A stretch of 64,000 nt of DNA, from contig JAHDVF020001359.1 of the NCBI GenBank assembly GCA_022606425.2, forward strand, positions 62,001-126,000, given 5' to 3'. Position 1 is the first letter of the stretch, and each line of letters begins with the position of its first letter. Under the pieces are notes generated by a model. It was given only the letters and a program-made list of their open reading frames with translations, did not search any database and was not told the DNA's origin. The stretch comes from Lepidostoma basale. Taxonomy: Eukaryota > Arthropoda > Insecta > Trichoptera > Lepidostomatidae. Below are positions 1 to 13,400 of the stretch, piece after piece. Position numbers and translations under genes: made by a program.

Positions 1-276
1 TAAGTTTTCTTGGTAATGCTCCGTTGCGCATTTACGCATCTGTTGAATCAATTAACTTTATAAGAATAATAATTTTATAAGAAATTAATGATTAATCATA
101 AATACATTCAAACGCATATCAAATGTGCCGCGTTGTATTGAAGTGTAAATAGTAAATAATATACTATTACACTTCTTCTTCATCCCCTTATTAATGGTAA
201 CTTTCTACATTACGGGAGATTTTTCTCCTTATTTTTAAATACTATTAAAAATAAAGAGAAAATCAAATAATACAAA

Positions 277-753
277 TCAAATAAACTTAAAGTCAATTTT
301 TATCCTTCCTTTTACAGGATTTATGGCTTTAAGAAACCCATAATGAGGCCGCATATTATGTGATGGTGAGGATAATGCCCCTATGTATGGTTTTAATAAA
401 TAAAGTGGGTTTTCAAACGTGAGCATTTGGTTTTGCCTATAAGTGGATGGTTTTTCATGCTTTTTAGCAATTAGATTTGGTAATAATAATTTCACTTTTG
501 ACTTCAACTCTTCTTGATACCGTCAACCATGATGACGTCTTTCATATTCGTGAAAGTAAGTATGTTCAGAAGACAAATACCCTTGACTTTGGAGAGTACT
601 TGTATTCCTAATGTCGAACCATCTCTCATGCGTTCCTGGTAATAATACTAAACATTTATTATATTTTACGAGACGGAGGCAATCTTCATGCTCTTTATCT
701 CCGGAATGTACGGGAAAAAGTGCAGATTGAAATACATATACGGTATGAGGCAA
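277..753 (-). pseudogene. unrecognised broken reading frame
   Basis: On the minus strand a frame of about 158 codons is interrupted once by an in-frame TGA near position 523 and otherwise runs from about 753 to 277. Its composition is ordinary soluble protein (charged, with several Tyr, His and Pro), not low complexity. I do not recognise the family. It could be one exon of a decayed gene or part of a mobile element; no start context or clear splice sites were found. It lies upstream of and opposite to ABCC-a. Confidence 0.3.
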
Positions 754-824
754 ACTGTTTCCTCTTCAAATAATTAATATTTTTAATTGAAATTTCTGGG
801 TAGAAGTTCATTATAAATAATGAA

Positions 825-1012
825 AACAAAAAAAAATTTGATACAAAATGTCTTTATTATTATATGTTTAGTGTGCTTCCACTTGTATTTATCGTCGGCC
901 GGTTTCGGTTTTGCTGACCATAAGATGGTTGAGAAACCGGCTGATGATGAACACAAGTGGAAGCACACTAAACATATAATAATAAAGAAATTTTGAATAA
1001 TTTTTTTTGTTT
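825..1012. repeat. foldback element, Penelope-terminus-like
   Basis: Positions 851-886 and 953-988 are perfect 36-bp inverted repeats. Weaker complementarity extends outward to about 825 and 1012 and inward toward the loop. Both inner arms carry a GAAACCGG-type core, and on the minus strand this is followed by TAAATA and a GTGGAAG tail. The same core and tail occur in the much cleaner palindrome at 59386-59570, so the two are probably old and young members of one family. Assignment to Penelope-like terminal repeats is inference. Confidence 0.55.
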
Positions 1013-1390
1013 TCATTGTTTCCTCTTCCTCGGGCATCTAATACAAAATATAACTAACTTGGGGGAGAAACCATTTTTCGACAGCTTATCCCGAAGAACA
1101 TCATGGTTGATGGTATCAAAGGCCTTAGAAAAGTCATTATAAGAGCAGTCAACCTGGTGACCATTGTCACATATTCTGTGAAAATCATAAGATTGGTTTC
1201 TGTAGAGCGAAGGGTTCAATTCTATGGAGAATCATTTTATAAATAATAGATTCATAGAGTTTTGCCGCAGCAGACAGTATTGCTACAGGTCTGTAGTTCA
1301 CAGCTGATTCTCTCAGGCCACTCTTGAAGATGGGACTGATCTTGGAGATTTTCAATGAATCGGGTAGTATTTACTGACATTTTCTGATTT
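1013..1390 (-). mobile_element. LINE reverse transcriptase relic (jockey-like)
   Basis: The minus strand reads fingers-region residues KISPIFKSG and NYRPVAILSAAAKLYES (about 1270-1385), then motif A as DFSKAFDTINHDVL (about 1110-1170), with frameshifts and stops between them. The order and spacing fit the reverse transcriptase of a jockey-type non-LTR retrotransposon. The copy is 5'- and 3'-truncated and dead. It lies in what is probably an intron or the upstream flank of ABCC-a. Confidence 0.6.
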
Positions 1391-1489
1391 TCTGTTGAAC
1401 GTAAGCCTCACCAGGTGATCTTAAATTCAAGGTACACAAACTCTTTTGCATTTTTCATTGTGACTTCTAACACGACTACATTCAATTGC

Positions 1490-1640
1490 TGTCCATTACG
1501 GTCTACGATCCCCAGTTAAGTCTTATATTCTGCATTCAGCACACTCTCCATGGCTGTCAGGGCTTCTACAGTCTCCTCCTCACTTTCAGCAATCAGAGCG
1601 ATATCGTCCACAAACCTTATCTTATCCATCCATGTATTTT
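1490..1640 (-). mobile_element. second reverse transcriptase fragment
   Basis: The minus strand reads RFVDDIALIAESEEE followed by a helix-like segment ending EYKT. This is the motif C (Y/F-x-DD) region of a non-LTR reverse transcriptase. It lies on the wrong side of motif A in the neighbouring relic to be part of the same copy, so it is a separate fragment. Confidence 0.5.
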
Positions 1641-1814
1641 TACGCCTTCTTTATGACTCATTCCTTCCCAATTATCGTTTCTGTCTCTCCCCTATTTGGG
1701 TGTCTTCAAATAGCATCACGAACACAGTTAATACAAAGTGTTTACAGAATATCTGTACTCAAGCTTTCTTAGTGAATGCAGTGCAAATGAAAGTGTTGTG
1801 AACAAAATAATAAA

Positions 1815-1930
1815 TGGGTCTTTAAGATAGTTTGGAAAGAATGAATGAATTAATGAATGGTAAAAAACGTATGTGTTAACCATAAAATAATCAGAACGTG
1901 ACGAGGTCGGAGAAATCGTGAAATGTGTGC
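1815..1930 (+). mobile_element. weak LINE A 3'-end relic
   Basis: Short phrases such as LRWFGK and a degenerate GRPRK-like stretch resemble the C-terminal region of the LINE A copies at 8.1-8.9, 22.7 and 24.5 kb. Strongly decayed; low confidence. Confidence 0.22.
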
Positions 1931-2012
1931 ATCACACAATCAATGTATGATGGTCAGTTAGTTAGTTGAGTTTTCTTAATATTTTCAACATAATGAGACA
2001 TTTACTTTTCAG

Positions 2013-3957
<1,945 letters not shown>

Positions 3958-4066
3958 TGAGATAGTGCAGAAAAAACTCCTATAGCTGCATATGATATTT
4001 AGAGGCAGAAGGGGGAAACACGCGGATTGTCTAAGTGTTGAGCTGTACAAATATGTTGTCTATATA

Positions 4067-4072
4067 AATAAA
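4067..4072 (+). terminator. polyadenylation signal of ABCC-a
   Basis: AATAAA lies 110 nt after the ABCC-a stop codon in AT-rich sequence; it is the first canonical signal downstream. Confidence 0.55.
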
Positions 4073-4317
4073 TATATTTCTATTAAATGTTCAATTTGCA
4101 ACAATAATGTCACAATTTTTTATTATACACTTTTTGAGAATGTCGCGACAGCTATTTTGCCAACAGAGGCATCATCAACAACTGTTTGTAACATCCTGGA
4201 CTTACTGTTTCTTGAGCAATGATGTAAAACTCCACATTCAATATATTTTTTGGGATCTTGGATATATATATTGTTATCTGGTGATGTCCGAACCGTTAGT
4301 CAAAGGAAATAAAAAGA

Positions 4318-4795
4318 TATACAACATTTAAAGTATGCTCCATCTGAAGCTACAACCTTTGCCCACCTTTTGGGCAAGGATCGAAGTCCTTGAGCGAAAA
4401 ATCCTTGATCCTTTGAAGCCAACTATTCATCGAGAGCATTTTTGATGTCATCGTAAGAAGCGATGATGGTACCAGCAAGAGCTGATTGCATCGACCGGAA
4501 CAAATGGTAGTCGGAAGGGGCAATGTCTGGCGAATATGGCGGGTGGGAAAGCACCTCCAGGGTTAAGCCACCAAGGGCCTGGCGTTGTCGTGCTCCAGTA
4601 TCATTCTTCGTGTCTATTTTCAAATTCTGGCCATTTTTGCTGAATGGCACGCTTCATGCGGATTAGTTGGAGTCGGTAACGATGAACAGTGTGAGTTTCA
4701 GATGGTTTCAGTAGCTCATAGAAAACCAGCCCCTTTTGATCCCACCAGATACACAGCATAATCTTCGAACTATGAATATTGCACTTTGCCATTGA
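4318..4795 (-). mobile_element. mariner transposase fragment
   Basis: Minus-strand frames read CIWWDQKGLVFYELL (first catalytic Asp region), then after a frameshift and loss of part of the second Asp region, SPDIAPSDYHLFRSM (third Asp of the mariner D,D34D triad), and finally the C-terminal segment LPKRWAKVVASDGAYF. The N-terminal helix-turn-helix half is missing. This is a dead mariner copy in the same orientation as the mariner-like element at 33.8 kb but of a different subfamily. Confidence 0.8.
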
Positions 4796-5254
4796 TGAGT
4801 GGGGTGAACCTTTCGGTACCCATCCTTTTATACCCTTAGGGTAGGATGCCCCTTATTTTTCAAAGTTTTAATTTTACAATGCATACCCTATTATTTTATT
4901 CATTTGGGCCTAAAACATCCGAAAACATGTTTTTTCCTTATTCGGAACAGTGTAACCCGTGCCGACTCGCGAAAAGCCCGAAAGATGTCCATACAAGTTG
5001 CGTCACAGGAGCGGCGCGTTCTCGTTGTTTTTATCATTTAGTCTCGGCTTCTCGGGTAGTTAACACGTATTGTTTTATATTTCAAAGATGTCAGTGGAAC
5101 TAAGAAGCAATAAAAAAAGTATTTTCTTCGTTGGTGAAGTAAATCACCAAATAACAGTTGTAAACTACTATCTAATCTTCGAAGTTAAGTTGACTGTTAA
5201 TGAAAGCGCAAATCTTGCCATTCTGAAATATATTCTGAAAAAAGGCTAGGATAC

Positions 5255-5640
5255 CTACTAGAGCTGTTCCTAATTGTGTTAAGAAGTTAATGGATCTTTA
5301 TCAGGTCTGACGAGAACTGCAAAAACTAGTAAGAAAATTCGGGATTTACATAGGCGCCGCGAGGAGAACTTTTACCTTGAATTAGACAATTTATTCGATA
5401 TCGCACACGCTGAAGCTCTTGAAAGAATAAAAGTCGAAGAAGATAAAATATTCTTCCAAAAGCAAAGAGAGCCAGGGGATCCTGGATGCTTAAAGGGTGT
5501 TGACAAAAAGTTGGCTGAAATTGAAGGCCAGGCTGAGAAAACTCGCAGAAGATAAAAAGAGACTTAAGCAAATGCCTTCCGAGAGCTCATTGGAATCTGC
5601 TACTTTACAGAGCTTTGATACACATTAAGCCATAGAAGAA
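5255..5640 (+). pseudogene. relic resembling N-terminal part of the CDGT transposon protein
   Basis: With one frameshift near 5320 the plus strand reads a charged segment including RRREENFYLELDNLFDIAHA, then ALERIKVEEDKIFF, REPGDPG and KKLAEIEG. From memory, such a segment occurs N-terminally in large arthropod repeat-encoded proteins whose C-terminal half contains CDGT, LLHFNELPFRH and HSRW motifs, like the element at 29.5-32.7 kb. Stops break it and no open gene remains. The family link is recollection rather than a demonstrated match. Confidence 0.4.
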
Positions 5641-5949
5641 CAAGTTGTTACTCTTTGCTTGCCGCCATCATATTTACGAACTGATGCTCAAAAGTGCGTT
5701 TGAATCCCAAAATCGATTATACGAGATGATTATAGCTGAGCTCATTGAGCTCGCTATTGTTTTTCTTGGATGGAGGCAATGAAAATAAAATAAAAATCAG
5801 ACCTCCTGGCCCAATGCATCAAGCACGATGGATGGTAAGAGCTATTTACTCTTTAAAAATACGTTTGCTGCAGTCCAAGTTTAAAATATGCGCTAAGAAC
5901 ATAGCTTTTTACCTTAAGCTTTACGAGATGTTTCTTTACTTATTGTGGC

Positions 5950-8905
5950 AGTTTATGTGTGTTTATGAAGGCTTGGATGTAGTTAAAATAGAAAAACTCC
6001 AAATCGATGACGTCAAGGAGAGTTATACGACGAAAGTGAATGAGAGGCTGAGTGGTCGAGAATCTGAATTTATAAGTATTGACGAGATCTGAAACAAATT
6101 GAAAGAAATTCTTTGTGAAACAGCGAAAGAGGTATGTGGTACATGTGTGCAAGGAAGAAGGAATGGAGATGCTTGGTGGGATGACTGTGTAAAAATTCTA
6201 GTCAAAGAAAAGAATAATGCATGGTGTAATATGATATCTGTGGATAAAAGAGGTTGTGAGAAATATAAAAGAGCAAAAGAAGCATACAACGTTTGTAAGA
6301 TGAATGTCAAGTTGAAAGTGAGAGAGAAAAAGGATAAACTGAAGGAGGAAGACGGACTCAAGATGACGAATCACTTTCAAAACAACATAAGAATGTTCTG
6401 GAAGGAAGTAAAAAAAGCCCGGAATCCTCCCGAAAGTGGTTGTGCGAAAGCAATTTTGAGTTGTGAGGGAAGAATGATTACTGATTTTAACAGTATACAA
6501 AGAAGATGGATGGAATACTTTAAAGATATACCTATATGGCAGTGAAATGACTGAGAGTTCAATGAGAAGGAGCGTTACAAATGTGAGTTGCACGAATTGC
6601 GAAAGAGATATGACAGAAATAAGTTTGAACGAAATAGTAAAATCTGTAAAATGTATGAAAGGTGGAAAAGCTGTTGGTTATGATTGTGTCGCTTTGGAAT
6701 TTATTAAAAACGGTGGGCCGGTTCTTGGAGCGTGGTTATATAGACTCTTTAACCAGTGTTTAGAGGAAGAATATACGCCGCTCGACTGGAGGAGGGCTGT
6801 TATCATACCTCTATATGAAAGGGGTCTCGTATAGACTGCGGAAATCACCGGGCAATAAGTCTGTTAAGCGCCGTTGGTAAACTCTACGGCCGAATTTTAA
6901 TAGAAAGAGTAAAAAAGACGACGACTGAAAGAGTATGGGATGTTCAAGGCGCTTTTATGACCGGAAGAGGATGTATGGATCAGATTTTTGCACTTCGAAC
7001 GCTCGCGGAGAAGTGCAAAAATCAATTTTATGGCCAAAAACCGTAAGCTTTTCTGTGCGTTTGTCGATTTGCAAAAAGCCTATGATCGAGTGAACAGAGA
7101 TATACTGTGGTCAATCTCGTCCAAATACGGAGTGAGCACAAAACTGATACGGGCGGTTGCTTCTCTCTACGGAGGGAGCACTGCCAGTGTTAGGGTAAAT
7201 GGGAACATTACGCCCTGGTTTGATATCGCGAAGGGTGTTAAGCAGGGCTGCGTGATGTCTCCATGGTTGTTCAATCTGTATATGGACAGCAGTGGCGTGC
7301 CTAGGGTCAACCAGTAAGGCAAGCCCGTCCGACTTTTTTGTGTTATAATATTAGTAGAGGGTCACGATTAAAGAGTTTTATCTTTCTAAATTAATTTCGT
7401 GAATTTATTGTTATCCCTGTTTAGGCGCATTTTAAATCTATACAAAAAATAATTTTCTGCGTTATCAAACTCATGTTCTTGTATAATATAATAATGTATT
7501 TACAGATACAAGAGGAAATATAATTAATAAGAAATAAGATGTAAATAGACAATAATAATAAATTTGTTAACACTGAAACAAGAATTATAAATAAATGTTC
7601 GTAAAGAAATTGCATAATCCTTCTTATCATAGCATTTCTGCACATAACATAAATGACAGATAACATTCTGACAATAGAAATGAAGTTCGTGACACATCGA
7701 ATAGTAACATACTTCAGAGTGATAAAGCCCGGCTTCAAATCCATACAAAAAATTGTAGATATCTTCTCATATATATGCACCTAGCTATATGATTACAAGC
7801 CAAAAATACATAAGTGCGACAAAGACCCTTTTACATTTTGCATGCCCAATATGAAGCCCATCGAAAACATGAAACAAAACATGTGGACGTAGGCAATTTC
7901 GCGGGCATCTTACCTACGGTATGAGTGAAATAAAATACGGCGAGTATGAGTGGAAACATACACTTAAGTCATTTCTGCGCATGTCAGCGGAGTCATTTGC
8001 AACGCAATGAATTAAATCGCTTTAACTCGCGCGAAAATTCAAAACACTATTTTATTCGTACACAGCTCAAACGCCCAAAAAACATCGTTTTATTGTAGAT
8101 TTATTAAGGCAAGCCCGGCTTTTCGGCTTGTATGGAAGTACCGCCACTGATGGACAGGTGTATGAAAGAACTTAAAGGTATAAATGCTGGTGCTAAGATG
8201 AGTTATCTGTCTGTAAATTGTCTGCTTTACGCGGACGATGCTGTTCTCATTGCGGATAGTGCGGACGAATTACAAGTCTTGGTGTTGAGAATGTATGAGG
8301 TATGCAAGTCAAATGATTTAATGATGAATGTCGGAAAGTCAAAGGTGATGGTTTTTGAAAGGGAAGAGCAAATGACAGTTTGTAATATAAGTGTGAACGA
8401 AGAGAACTTGGAACAGGTGAGGGAGTTTGTGTATTTAGGTAGCATGTTCACAGCAGATGACCGAACGGATGATGACCGAACAAAGTGAATGGAGCTTTAA
8501 AAATAGTTATTGGAAACAAGAATTTATCAACGAAAGCGAAAACGACCGTTCACAATGGAGTTCTGGTCCCAACTCTAATGTATGGAAGCGAAGCATGGAA
8601 CTGGCAGAAGAAGGATGAGAGCAGAATAAATGCGGTAGAGATGAGGTCCCTAAGACGTATGTGTGGTAGAACGATATACGACAGAATCTCAAATGCTGAT
8701 ATAAGAAAGGAATGTAGAGCGGAAGAAGGTAGGTATTATGAACAAAATTATGAAAGGATCGCTGCGTTGGTTCGGACATATGGAACGCATGGATGGAAAA
8801 ATAATGGTTAAGAAAGTAGGTATATGTTAATGATGTAAATGGGGTACGAAGTCGAGGCAGACCGAGGAAAACATGGCATGACCAAGTTAATCAAACGACT
8901 AGAGT
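5950..8905 (+). mobile_element. LINE A, decayed non-LTR retrotransposon, split by a hAT-like element
   Basis: Broken frames give, in order: a pre-RT region (about 5960-6530, with AWWDDCVKILVKEK); RT fingers (6600-6980, with GGKAVGYDCVALEFIK and WRRAVIIPLY); motif A FVDLQKAYDRVNRDIL (about 7062); and KGVKQGCVMSPWLFNLYMD up to 7289. After the inserted element, motif C LLYADDAVLIAD follows (about 8220), then a C-terminal region with GVLVPTLMYGSEAW. There are stops (W to TGA at 6090), frameshifts and a small deletion near 8470. The 5' end (endonuclease) and 3' tail are missing; the copy stops at LINE B. I do not assign a clade. Confidence 0.8.
7290..8149. mobile_element. non-autonomous hAT-like element with perfect 8-bp TSD
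   Basis: The ends are CAGTGGCG and its reverse complement CGCCACTG. They are flanked by the direct repeat ATGGACAG at 7282-7289 and 8150-8157. Removing the 860-bp element and one repeat copy restores the LINE reading frame across the site (LYMD joins RCMKEL). An 8-bp duplication and CAG-starting short TIRs are the hallmarks of the hAT superfamily. The interior is AT-rich with no transposase. Frames seen on its minus strand are chance. Confidence 0.88.
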
Positions 8906-9515
8906 GCTGCGATAGGTAATATATGGTAATACATGTATATTCAGATATCTCGGATTATTCAGATATCTCGGAAGCGATGTAACCAGCTCTAATGACCTCC
9001 CCTGAGAAGTAAGGTCACAGGTGGATAGGGCTGCAGCAGTTGCAGGCTGCCTGAAAGATGTCATATGGAGAAACAAGGACATGAGGACTGACAGCAAGGT
9101 ACGCATCTATAAGACCTGTGTGCGACCAATCCTCACATATGGCATTGAATCGAGGGCAGACACTGTCAAGACAAAGAGCATGCTCGGGACAACCGAGATG
9201 AAAACACTCCGCGCTATAGCTGGCAAGACCCTACGTGATCGAGTTAGGAATACAGCAATCCGAGAAATCTGCGAGGTCGAAGATGTGGTCAGATGGGGAC
9301 GTCAAAGACGGCGATACTGGCATCAACACGTAGAAAGGATGAGCTCAAATAGGATACCACACATAGCTCTCCATGGAACGCCAAACGGACAACGCCGACC
9401 AGGAAGACCCCCAAAACGGTGGAGAGAAAGCTGGAGTTCAGCGTCTCAAGAGGACCCGCCTGAAATAACAGACTCCTGAGTCTACCAAAAGGGAAGAAGA
9501 AGAGAAGAAGAATGT
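8906..9515 (+). mobile_element. LINE B 3' fragment (5'-truncated)
   Basis: The sequence reads FRYLGSDVTSSNDLP (8930-8995), then after a frameshift an open C-terminal region from 9021 to the stop at 9477-9479. Phrases include TYGIESRADTVKTKSM, EICEVEDVVRWGRQRRRYW and RRPGRPPKRWRESW. It is followed by an (AAG)-rich tail. A close inverted copy lies at 56090-56575. This is the post-RT part of a non-LTR element; the truncation at its 5' end joins LINE A directly. Confidence 0.75.
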
Positions 9516-10165
9516 ATATGGGTACATATGTTTTTTTAAACCATCACGATAGTTCCTAATGGTGCGACGATAATACATCCATTTACCCTGACCTATGTCG
9601 CAATTATTTTACACACAGTAAATAAAAAATAAATAAATGCTTAACAATTTGCTCGACGATAGTGCCTTTTGGTAAAATTAAATTCATATTTAAAAACCTA
9701 TAAGAGTAGAATTTTCGAGTAATATTATTAAAGTATAAAATGTCATTAGAAAAATCGTCTTCGTTTAATTGCGACGGTTTAATCACGTGGTCATCATACA
9801 TACGCGAAACATGTACAATAGATATTTTCCGATATCGAGCTCTGACCGGCTGTGTGCGCCTGTGGGGTTGCTGCATCGTCCACATCGAGTATGATCCATC
9901 GCAAGGACGCTATGAACTGTGCGGGTGACTGGCTTACTTTGCTATTTGTTATGTATGAAACGTTATGAAGTATTGATATCTGCGCAAACTGAATCGGTTT
10001 GAAGCAGAAGAAAAGGGTTTGAAGCAGAAAACATTACAACTAACTGCTGTCATCGAAGGGTTTTATCTTTGAATACGCTAGTTCCAGTGCGGTGCTACAT
10101 GTCTACAGAAAATTACTTTTATCTAGTATCTTATCATTGTATTCCGATAAACAAATTGAGCAGAA
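9516..10165. other. intergenic, nothing recognised
   Basis: AT-rich sequence between LINE B and the 5' end of ABCC-b. I see no coding exon, repeat family or convincing TATA/Inr pair; any ABCC-b promoter would be expected in or just after its right half. Confidence 0.4.
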
Positions 10166-10169
10166 TAGG

Positions 10170-10265
10170 AGCGGCGCTGCCACCGGCCGGCGGCGGCGTG
10201 CCCGCTGACTACTCGCGCAGCCAGCTCGCCACGGTCTACCGCGAACCACAGTTGTCGCTGTACAA
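10170..10265 (+). other. probable 5' (non-coding or N-terminal) exon of ABCC-b
   Basis: A GC-rich segment ends in a good donor (AA, then GTAAGC at 10266) and is followed by an acceptor at 10392-10393. Its frame is open and joins in phase to the exon with the conserved start of ABCC-b. It may therefore be translated (reading VPADYSRSQLATVY before the junction) or be 5' UTR. I prefer UTR, because the conserved MRP4-type N-terminus begins after the ATG at 10422. Confidence 0.45.
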
Positions 10266-10421
10266 GTAAGCGCGTACTCTCTCGCTAGAGTAGAGTCTGG
10301 ACCGAGATTCACGGCGTCGCCGTCGTGTAGGTATTTATGGTACATTTAACCAGTTGGTTTATCTCACAAATAATAATGAATATATCCATTTAGGATAGTT
10401 GGGAGCCCAGGTTCCCGCACA

Positions 10422-13400
10422 ATGCACGGGCCGCCCAACCCGCGCGCCTCGTGCGGCCCGTTCTCGGCTTTCACTTTATGGTGAGACTGCGGTCATCCCC
10501 TCATCTCATCTTATCTTCCCTCCCGCACCTATACAGCAGACTGTATTGTTTAGGTGGACCAGGACGATATTCCTGGAGTGCCGCAAGAAGCCCTTGGGAG
10601 AGTCGAATATCTTTGAACCTCTGAACGAACATGCTTCTGGTAACATTGTATTTATCTATCTTTCTTTATATTATATTGTATCCGTTGTTTATTTATGTAC
10701 GAGTATTTGAAGATTCGGACTATTTTAATTTTAGTTTTAATTGGTAATTAAGACGTTTTTATTTATTTATAGGTTATTTGGGCGAACGCTTCGCAAGCGC
10801 TTGGGAGGAAGAGAAGAAGGGGCCAAATCCCAAACTGTACAAACTGCTTCTGAAATTCTTCAAGCGGGAAATTAGCGTATATTTTGTGTTTGCCCTGCTC
10901 CGAGAATGTGTTTTGAGGTAAAGTCGACCTTCTCTGACTTAATCTATTGTATCAACGCGTCAGTGTCGCCTTCCGAACGGTAGCGATGGCCTGCACCTGA
11001 TGCCAGACTCGCCTTGTTTAGACGCCATGCCTAGTATTGACGCCATGTCTATATTTCCAGAGTGTCTCAGCCGCTACTGCTGGGCGCGTTCATGTCCCAC
11101 TTGGGTGAGGGGAAGGGCGGACAGGACGGAAGGAAGGCGTGCGCGCGGGCGGCGCTGGCACTGGCGGGCAGCTACTGGGCCTACGCGCTCTGCGCGCACC
11201 CTTGCGCCATGGGCGTGGCCCACCTCGGCCTCAAGTATCGAGTGGCCTTCAGCGCGCTGATATACAAGAAGGTGGCCATCACTTACACATTTGTAATATT
11301 ACAATTTACATGTTTCGCCTGTCTGAGGCATTATCAAATGACTTTTTGAAAACATTCGACAATGCCTTAGACCGGTGAAACATGTAAATACTCGTAATAT
11401 TGTAAAAGAACCTCTGCCCTGTGCGGCGGCTTTACAGTCGCTGCGGCTCTCGCGCGCCTCGCTGGGTCGGGCGCTCACCCTGCTGTCCACGGACATGGCC
11501 CGCTTCGACCTGGGCACGGTGCTGCTCAACTACCTGCTTCTCAGCCCGCTGCAGGCCGCGCTCATGGCCGTCTGCCTGTGGCGGGAGATCGGCGCCTCCG
11601 CTCTCGTCGGGCTGGGCCTGCTGCTGGCGTTGATTCCTTTCCAATGTAAGTAGGGGAGATGTAGGCAATGGGAGTCAGTTGGCAATGGGAGTCACCCCTT
11701 TAATTCGAAAACAATACGCGTGATGGCGGTTTCAGTGACGTCATATGCTAGCTGTTTGCCGGTAACATCCGCGGTATGCAGCTTACTCAGTTCGCATCAC
11801 GTGCTAGAGAGTGGTAGACGTAACAAGTTTTCGGGCCCTTCTGATCTAATTTTTCGAGTGGACAAATCCGAAGGTAAGGATCAAACTACTGAATGTTTCT
11901 TTTTGCGCTTGTGATATGTAATGACTAAAGCATTTTAGATCGTGATTTCAAACTCATTTTACCACTATCACTTTTACTTTTATGTCAAGGTAGGTTTTTT
12001 CTCTTTTTTACCGATGTAGGCAATCGGAGTCAGGTGACCCTTATTGTTAACATTTCCTGTCTTCGATAAAATAATCTTATTTTTGGTTTGTAGATACCGA
12101 ACGTTCATCCTAGAAAGGCAAATAAGGCTAACTGGTCTATAGCTAACCTGAAAAAGGCCGTGGAGCTCATCGATGAACAAGGTTATTCAATAAGAAAAGC
12201 CGCTAAAACAATGAACATCCCATTTTCGAGTCTTCAGAAGAGGTACGCGAAGAAAATAGATAAAGAAGAAAATTCTGCAGGAATCAAACAATACTTCAGC
12301 GTCAAATATGAACACTGATGACTTGTACCAGGACGACAAAAACGATGATGCAGAAGATTCTGACAACCAATGTCTTGTATGCGGCGAATTCGGGCGAGAT
12401 AATGAGATGTGGTTCCGATGCACTTCATGTGGGCTTTGGGCTCATTCAGATTGCACTGGGTGGGACTCAGCTTGCAATTATGTGTACGATTTGTGTTGAC
12501 CCCCATTGCCAACATACTGATCACCATTGCCAACAGATGTGGGCAATGGTGGTCAAACCTGTTTTTTTTTTAAATGATTATTGTTCCAAAAGTAAAAAGC
12601 CAAAGTGATTAAAGGTGATCTCAATTAATAGTTTAATAACTAAAGTTTATAATAAGGCTAAAGCAATAAATAGTTAACTAATAGTTTGGTTTTTTTTTCA
12701 ATTCTCGCTTAAGTGACTCCCATTACCTACATCTCCCCTATTATTCTGAAGTCGCCACTGCGGGTGTGCGGTGGGTTGCCTGTGTGTGTACCGTATCGCG
12801 CGTGTCGCAGTCTGGGCGGGCGAGAGAGTGTCCCGGCTGAGCGCGGAGGCGGCGGAGCGGACGGGGCGGCGCGTGCAGCTGGCCGGCGATGCCGCGGCTG
12901 GCGCGCAGGCCCTCAAGCTGCTCGCCTGGGAGGGGCCCTTCGCCGGCCTGCTGGGAGCTGCCCGACGGTGAGCGGACCCAGTACTAATAAGTCACTGGAT
13001 AATGTTATTTATTACGCAGTGAATATATATTATTACACTTTGGTTTTCAGGAGTGAGATTGACCAAATAAGAAGGATATCTTATTTGAAAGGAACTCTCG
13101 CTTCCTTCAAGATGTTCAACACGAGGCTGTGCTTCTTCCTGAGCATTGTGACTTACGTCCTGTCAGGAAACGAACTAACAGCGAACAAAGTGTTCGTCAC
13201 GGCGTGTTTCTATGAAATTTTGAAACAAACCATGACTTCGTGGTTTCCTGATGGTGCGCAATAAAATAAGAATCATAGTAAGTATCGGGTATTCATATTT
13301 TTCAGTATTTGTTCAAGTATCCGACTTACACAGCCATCGTGCAGCTGCGAGAGCTGACCGCGACTCTCGGGCGCATCGAGGCGTTTCTCTCCCTGGACGA

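Noticed and set aside
890..960. Full hammerhead ribozyme in the first foldback on the plus strand (it contains CTGATGA)
   Set aside because: The CTGATGA there is not followed by a helix II and GAAA; only the minus-strand order is hammerhead-like, and it is degenerate.
7421..7780. 119-codon minus-strand frame inside the hAT-like element
   Set aside because: Hydrophobic AT-rich translation with no motif; the element is too short to be autonomous.
10103..10345. Minus-strand frame opposite the ABCC-b 5' region
   Set aside because: Shadow frame of GC-rich sequence, Arg/Ala-rich, with no splice or start support.
13306..13333. Alternative acceptor for ABCC-b exon 8 at 13305/13306
   Set aside because: It is phase 0 while the preceding donor is phase 1; the acceptor before 13334 keeps frame and matches ABCC-c (AIxQ...ATL).
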